Shown here in pieces: positions 60,811 to 64,000 of a stretch of DNA of 64,000 nucleotides (positions are counted from its first letter, which is position 1; every line of letters begins with the position of its first letter). Origin of the DNA: Microbacterium esteraromaticum (GTDB lineage: Bacteria > Actinomycetota > Actinomycetes > Actinomycetales > Microbacteriaceae); contig NZ_JAFBBS010000001.1 in the NCBI RefSeq assembly GCF_016907315.1, forward strand, positions 3,162,001-3,226,000. The letters are read 5' to 3'. The notes beneath the pieces are model-generated. The model did not search any database, was not told the origin of the DNA, and was given only the letters and a program-made list of their open reading frames with translations. A program made the translations under genes and the position numbers.

Positions 60811-61901
60811 GTGAGGTCCTTCCTCCAGGCGCCTTCATAGGCGATCGGTGTGAAGCCGACGGCTTCGTTGATGGAGAGCATCGGCCGGTTCTCCTCGGCG
60901 TTGTACGTGGTGACACGGGGTGAAAGAGGGTGGCGCTCGCGCCAGGCGAGCAGCCCTGCGGTCTTCACCAGCATCCCGAGTCGGTGCCCGCGGTGTCCGG
61001 AGAGCACGAGGGTGTCCCACTGGTGGGAACCGGCCGACGGATCGTCGCCGATCGCGAGTTCGTTGAACGCGCACAGCTCGCCGGTCGTCACGTGCTGAGC
61101 CGCCGTGACGAGCATCGACCATCCGCGCTGGGCGATGCGGGAGTCCTGGCGCCGCACTCGATCGGCGTCCCAGGTCTCCTCGGGCATGCCGAGCTCGCCG
61201 TCGGGCGCGTCGGTCGACATGCGCGACTTCATCCACGCATACCCGTCGATGTGCTCGTCGGGGGTGGGGATCATCCACTGCACCACGCGGTAGTCACCCG
61301 CATGTGCGGTCGCATCGTCACGAAGCGCCGCGATCCGATCCACGGTGCCCTCGCCCCAGACCAGCGCACTCCCGCGGGCGACCTGTTCGAGCCGGAAGCC
61401 CTCGCGCTGAAGGAAGCGCGCCGTGCGGTCGAGGGGAGCGGAGCCGAATCCAGTGGGGGAGTCGAGCCGGGGCAACGCCGCCTCGCCGTCGTGGTGCCCC
61501 GACCAGTTGAGCAGCTTGCGCACGCCGGCATCCCGCGCCACCCTCTCGACCTGCGCGTATGCCGCCGGACCGATTCCGCGGCCCCACGCGCGGCGAAGCA
61601 GGGCGACGGTCACGAACGCGGTCTCGCCGCCGTCGTCGAGCACGATGTCGAGCGCGCAGCGCCCGACGGTGTCGCCGTCGAGCTCGATCGCCCAGTGGCG
61701 TCGATCCCGGTCGGGGGTGGACGAGAGCGTCGACAACAGCTCCGAGGCCGTGAGGCAGTCATCGTCGCGGCCGGTGGCCTCGATGAGCATCTCGTTGCGG
61801 ACGGCAGCGTAGGCGCGAACAGCGGGGGACGACCCCGCGTCCGCTCGGGCGGTGAGCTCGAGCGGACGCAGGGTCGCGCCGGCGGGAAGGGTGATGGACA
61901 T
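60807..61901 (-). CDS. Two-domain GNAT acetyltransferase (first of tandem)
   Basis: The 364-aa protein has an N-terminal GNAT domain with FVTVALLRRAWGRGIGPAAY and a C-terminal one with TLVLSGHRGHRLGMLVKTAG and YNAEENRPMLSINEAVGFTP. The last 50 residues match the next gene closely, showing a tandem duplication. Two adjacent ATG codons (61904, 61901) follow GAGAGG; the second has the better 6-nt spacing. It starts 10 nt after the 93-aa gene and overlaps the next GNAT. Substrate unknown. Confidence 0.85.
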   Translation of the reverse strand: MSITLPAGATLRPLELTARADAGSSPAVRAYAAVRNEMLIEATGRDDDCLTASELLSTLSSTPDRDRRHWAIELDGDTVGRCALDIVLDDGGETAFVTVALLRRAWGRGIGPAAYAQVERVARDAGVRKLLNWSGHHDGEAALPRLDSPTGFGSAPLDRTARFLQREGFRLEQVARGSALVWGEGTVDRIAALRDDATAHAGDYRVVQWMIPTPDEHIDGYAWMKSRMSTDAPDGELGMPEETWDADRVRRQDSRIAQRGWSMLVTAAQHVTTGELCAFNELAIGDDPSAGSHQWDTLVLSGHRGHRLGMLVKTAGLLAWRERHPLSPRVTTYNAEENRPMLSINEAVGFTPIAYEGAWRKDLT

Positions 61902-61911
61902 CATCTGCCTC

Positions 61912-62193
61912 TCAGAGCATGTTGCGCTGCAGGCCCCAGGCCAGCAGGTTGATCGCCTCGGTCTCACGGATGGGTCGGCGGTCGAGATCCGGTGTGAGAG
62001 TGGTGGCGGTCGCACGAGCCCTGGTGCTGCGCTGCAGCAGCCAGAGTCCGATCCGGAAGGAGAGTCGGCCGGTGAGCGTCAGACGCTGCAGACCGTCTCG
62101 GTCGGGGATGCTGATGGTCTGACGACCCTCGGTATCCGGCGGATGGATGGATGTGGATTGCTGCCGGTGGTCGGTCAGCAGAACGGTGCTCAC
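61912..62193 (-). CDS. Unrecognised 93-aa protein of the peptide cassette
   Basis: The product starts with GTG (STVLLTDHRQQSTSIHPPDT). It has a central stretch LQRLTLTGRLSFRIGLWLLQ that could form an amphipathic or membrane-associated helix, and a C-terminus RPIRETEAINLLAWGLQRNM. No family is recognised. It lies between the peptide gene (236 nt upstream) and the tandem GNATs (10 nt downstream) on the same strand, so it is probably in the same transcript. The GTG overlaps the TGA of an in-frame extension behind the peptide gene. Confidence 0.65.
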   Translation of the reverse strand: MSTVLLTDHRQQSTSIHPPDTEGRQTISIPDRDGLQRLTLTGRLSFRIGLWLLQRSTRARATATTLTPDLDRRPIRETEAINLLAWGLQRNML

Positions 62194-62429
62194 GATGTGT
62201 GCGCTTTCTGTAGAGATGGCTGGGCGAAGCCACCGCCGCGGACGGCGGAGTCGGCGCCCGGGGACGCAGCATCGCCGAGAGACGGGCCGATACGGAGTTC
62301 GACCCGCGTCAGGATGCTGACGGGCGTGGCCCGACGTGCGGGCGGAGGTCGGCTGCCGGAAAGGCGGCGACGGCGATCATCGATCAGACGCTCGGAGGCG
62401 TCTGTGAAATCGGAAGAGGCGGGGTGGTT

Positions 62430-62528
62430 CTAGCCCTGAGAACGGGCGAAGGTCACCGACACGGCGGCGTATGGCGCGCGCACTGGCGACTTGGTGCAGA
62501 ACCAAGCGGCGTTGTTGTTCGTAATCAT
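62430..62528 (-). CDS. Putative 32-aa peptide at the head of the GNAT/ABC cassette
   Basis: ATG 62528 follows AGAGAGGGGG with 6 nt between, and a good promoter lies 31 bp further up. The 32 residues begin MITNNNAAWFCTKSPVRA and end TFARSQG, with one cysteine, two tyrosine/tryptophan-type aromatics and a basic C-terminal half; there is no signal peptide. Third positions are 26 of 32 G/C, like real genes. It could be a modified-peptide precursor, a short toxin, or a regulatory leader peptide. No known family is recognised. Codons stay open for 78 more positions after the TAG. Confidence 0.6.
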   Translation of the reverse strand: MITNNNAAWFCTKSPVRAPYAAVSVTFARSQG

Positions 62529-62558
62529 CGGTGACCCCCTCTCTTGTGATCGGACGTA

Positions 62559-62588
62559 ACGCTAGTGAAGATTCACAGCCCGCGTCAA
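62559..62588 (-). promoter_or_regulatory. Promoter of the peptide cassette
   Basis: On the minus strand, TTGACG (62588-62583), an 18-bp spacer and TAGCGT (62564-62559) form a near-consensus housekeeping promoter. The start of the mRNA would fall near 62552, giving a leader of about 25 nt before the peptide ATG at 62528. Confidence 0.7.
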
Positions 62589-62727
62589 GCATTTCATCCC
62601 GCGTCGGCGTGTCGCACCACGTCGTCAGTCGGTTCGAACGTGCGTGAAACGGCGCGGAATCCCCGTCATTCCGGCTGTTCTCCGGTAGCGTCTCACGCGT
62701 GGACCCCATGACCCCGAAGGCGCCGGC

Positions 62728-64000
62728 ATGCACCTGAAGAGCCTGACGCTGAAGGGCTTCAAGTCGTTCGCCCAGCCGACCTCATTCGTGTTCGAACCCG
62801 GGGTGACGTGCATAGTGGGGCCGAACGGCTCCGGCAAGTCGAATGTCGTCGATGCCCTCGCCTGGGTGATGGGGGAGCAGGGGGCCAAGACACTCCGCGG
62901 CGGCAAGATGGAGGACGTCATCTTCGCCGGCACGTCGACCCGCGGACCACTCGGCCGCGCCGAGGTGCAGCTGACGATCGACAACAGCGACGGCGCCCTG
63001 CCCATCGACTACGCCGAGGTGACGATCAGCCGCACCCTGTTCCGCAACGGCTCCAGCGAGTACGCGATCAACGGGTCGAGCTGCCGCCTTCTCGACGTGC
63101 AGGAGCTGCTCAGCGACTCCGGCCTGGGGCGGGAGATGCACGTCATCGTCGGTCAGGGCAGGCTCGACACCGTGCTGCAGGCGTCGCCCGAGGACAGGCG
63201 GGGCTTCATCGAAGAGGCCGCCGGCATCCTGAAGCACCGTCGCCGCAAGGAGAAGACGGTCCGCAAGCTCGACGCTATGGAGACCAACCTCACCCGGCTC
63301 AGCGACCTCGCAGGGGAGATCCGGCGCCAGCTCAAGCCGCTCGGTCGCCAGGCCGAGATCGCGCGAGAGGCGCAGACGATCGCCGCCGTGGTCAGGGATG
63401 CCAAGGCGCGGCTCTTCGCCGACGACGTGGTGGCCCTGCGTTCAGCCCTCGCCGATCACACCCGCACGGAGCACGAGAGGCACACCGAGCGACTCGTGCT
63501 CTCGGAGCAGGCCGACGCCGTGCGCGTCGGCATCCAGCGACTCGAGCAGCAGCAGAACTCGGCCGCCGTCGACCGGGCGCGCAGCATCGCGTTCGCGCTG
63601 GAGCAGTCGCAGGAGCGCATGCGCAGCCTCTACACGCTCGCGAATCAGCGCCTCGCCCTGCTCGGCAGCGAGGAAGACGATGCGGTCACGGCCATAACCG
63701 TCACGCAGGACACGATCGACGAGGCTGGAGATGAGGTCACGCGCATCTCGGAAGGGCTCGGCGACGCGCAGGATGCTGCTGTCGCGGCCAGCCGCGAGGT
63801 CGTGAACGCCCGCGCTGAGCTCGACACCCTCGACGTCGACATCGCCGAGCAGAGCGCGCTGGTGTCGAAGTACGACATGCGCCTGAGCACGTTGCGCGGC
63901 AACGCCGACGCCGCCGCCTCGGCACTCGCAGCTGTACGCGGCGCCGTGCTGCGGCAGGAGCAGGCCCTCGAGTCGGCGCATCAGCGGCGCAGGGAGGCCG
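62728..64000 (+). CDS. smc: Chromosome segregation protein SMC, N-terminal part
   Basis: The gene begins at ATG 62728 ([19 protein letters not shown]) and runs past the end of the window; 424 codons are visible. The Walker A motif is [20 protein letters not shown]. The Q-loop area [20 protein letters not shown] and [18 protein letters not shown] follow, and from about residue 170 a long coiled coil starts ([20 protein letters not shown]). SMC condenses and separates chromosomes with ScpA/ScpB. TAGCGT at 62686-62691 is a possible -10. It is divergent from the peptide cassette. Confidence 0.97.
   Translation, partial: MHLKSLTLKGFKSFAQPTSFVFEPGVTCIVGPNGSGKSNVVDALAWVMGEQGAKTLRGGKMEDVIFAGTSTRGPLGRAEVQLTIDNSDGALPIDYAEVTISRTLFRNGSSEYAINGSSCRLLDVQELLSDSGLGREMHVIVGQGRLDTVLQASPEDRRGFIEEAAGILKHRRRKEKTVRKLDAMETNLTRLSDLAGEIRRQLKPLGRQAEIAREAQTIAAVVRDAKARLFADDVVALRSALADHTRTEHERHTERLVLSEQADAVRVGIQRLEQQQNSAAVDRARSIAFALEQSQERMRSLYTLANQRLALLGSEEDDAVTAITVTQDTIDEAGDEVTRISEGLGDAQDAAVAASREVVNARAELDTLDVDIAEQSALVSKYDMRLSTLRGNADAAASALAAVRGAVLRQEQALESAHQRRREA

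Noticed and set aside
1-64000. CRISPR arrays, toxin-antitoxin or restriction-modification genes, prophage structural genes
   Set aside because: No regular spaced repeats, Cas, methylase/endonuclease pairs or phage structural proteins were seen on either strand.

Overview
The window is high-GC actinobacterial chromosome and most resembles Microbacterium or a close relative in Microbacteriaceae. The evidence is strong G/C third-position bias, many GTG starts, four-base ATGA/GTGA overlaps, TANNNT-N6/7-RTG leaderless promoters, and two conserved core blocks: serA-leuB-ilvE-FAH-gltX at the left and leuCD-murA-plsC-gpsA-ddl-DUF3515-thiL-rsmD-recG-coaD-DUF177-rpmF-rnc-mutM ... smc at the right. This placement is inference; no marker gene was compared.

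Layout. 1-10.7 kb: end of serA, a TetR/efflux pair, leuB, ilvE, a FAH-family hydrolase, an MFS carrier, a methyltransferase, gltX and a ThrE-type exporter. 10.8-12.7 kb: tRNA-Gln(CTG) followed by a small element remnant. A 39-nt copy of the tRNA 3' end recurs 1.8 kb downstream, and between the copies lie two small genes that each carry an apparent one-base frameshift (a CxxC microprotein and a secreted protein), plus one intact 62-aa ORF. 12.7-16.4 kb: a membrane-anchored molybdopterin oxidoreductase, a Cmx-like chloramphenicol-type exporter behind what looks like a leader-peptide attenuator, and a 34-codon scrap of an IS481 transposase. 16.5-23.3 kb: a four-gene ABC system with two large FtsX-type permeases and two ATPases. 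23.3-34.2 kb: stress and housekeeping genes (PRC barrel, pirin, DUF1304, GNAT, AhpD-like, msrA, an APC permease, an Lrp regulator divergent from a trans-sulfuration enzyme, pepN, an MBL hydrolase). 34.3-35.8 kb: two identical tRNA-Glu(CTC) genes flank a luciferase-like oxidoreductase. 35.8-41.9 kb: an SDR, an ArsR-like/MFS pair, a PadR/membrane-protein pair and an ECF sigma/DUF4349 pair. 42-45.3 kb: terC behind a probable yybP-ykoY (Mn2+) riboswitch, then leuCD behind a leaderless leucine leader peptide. 45.4-57 kb: cell-wall, lipid, coenzyme, ribosome and DNA-repair core genes. 57-62.6 kb: a minus-strand accessory cassette wedged between mutM and smc. 62.7 kb to the end: the start of smc.

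The best candidate for an undescribed system is the mutM-smc cassette. A good promoter (TTGACG-N18-TAGCGT) and a purine-rich ribosome binding site precede a 32-codon peptide gene. It is followed on the same strand by an unrecognised 93-aa protein, two tandem paralogous two-domain GNAT acetyltransferases, a perfect 18-bp-arm inverted repeat, an ABC ATPase plus permease, and a third small GNAT. This layout could mean peptide modification plus export or immunity, or a peptide acting as a regulatory leader for a detoxification operon. The sequence alone does not decide between them. The other noteworthy signals are cis-regulatory: the cmx-like attenuator, the leuC leader peptide, the terC riboswitch and several leaderless core genes.
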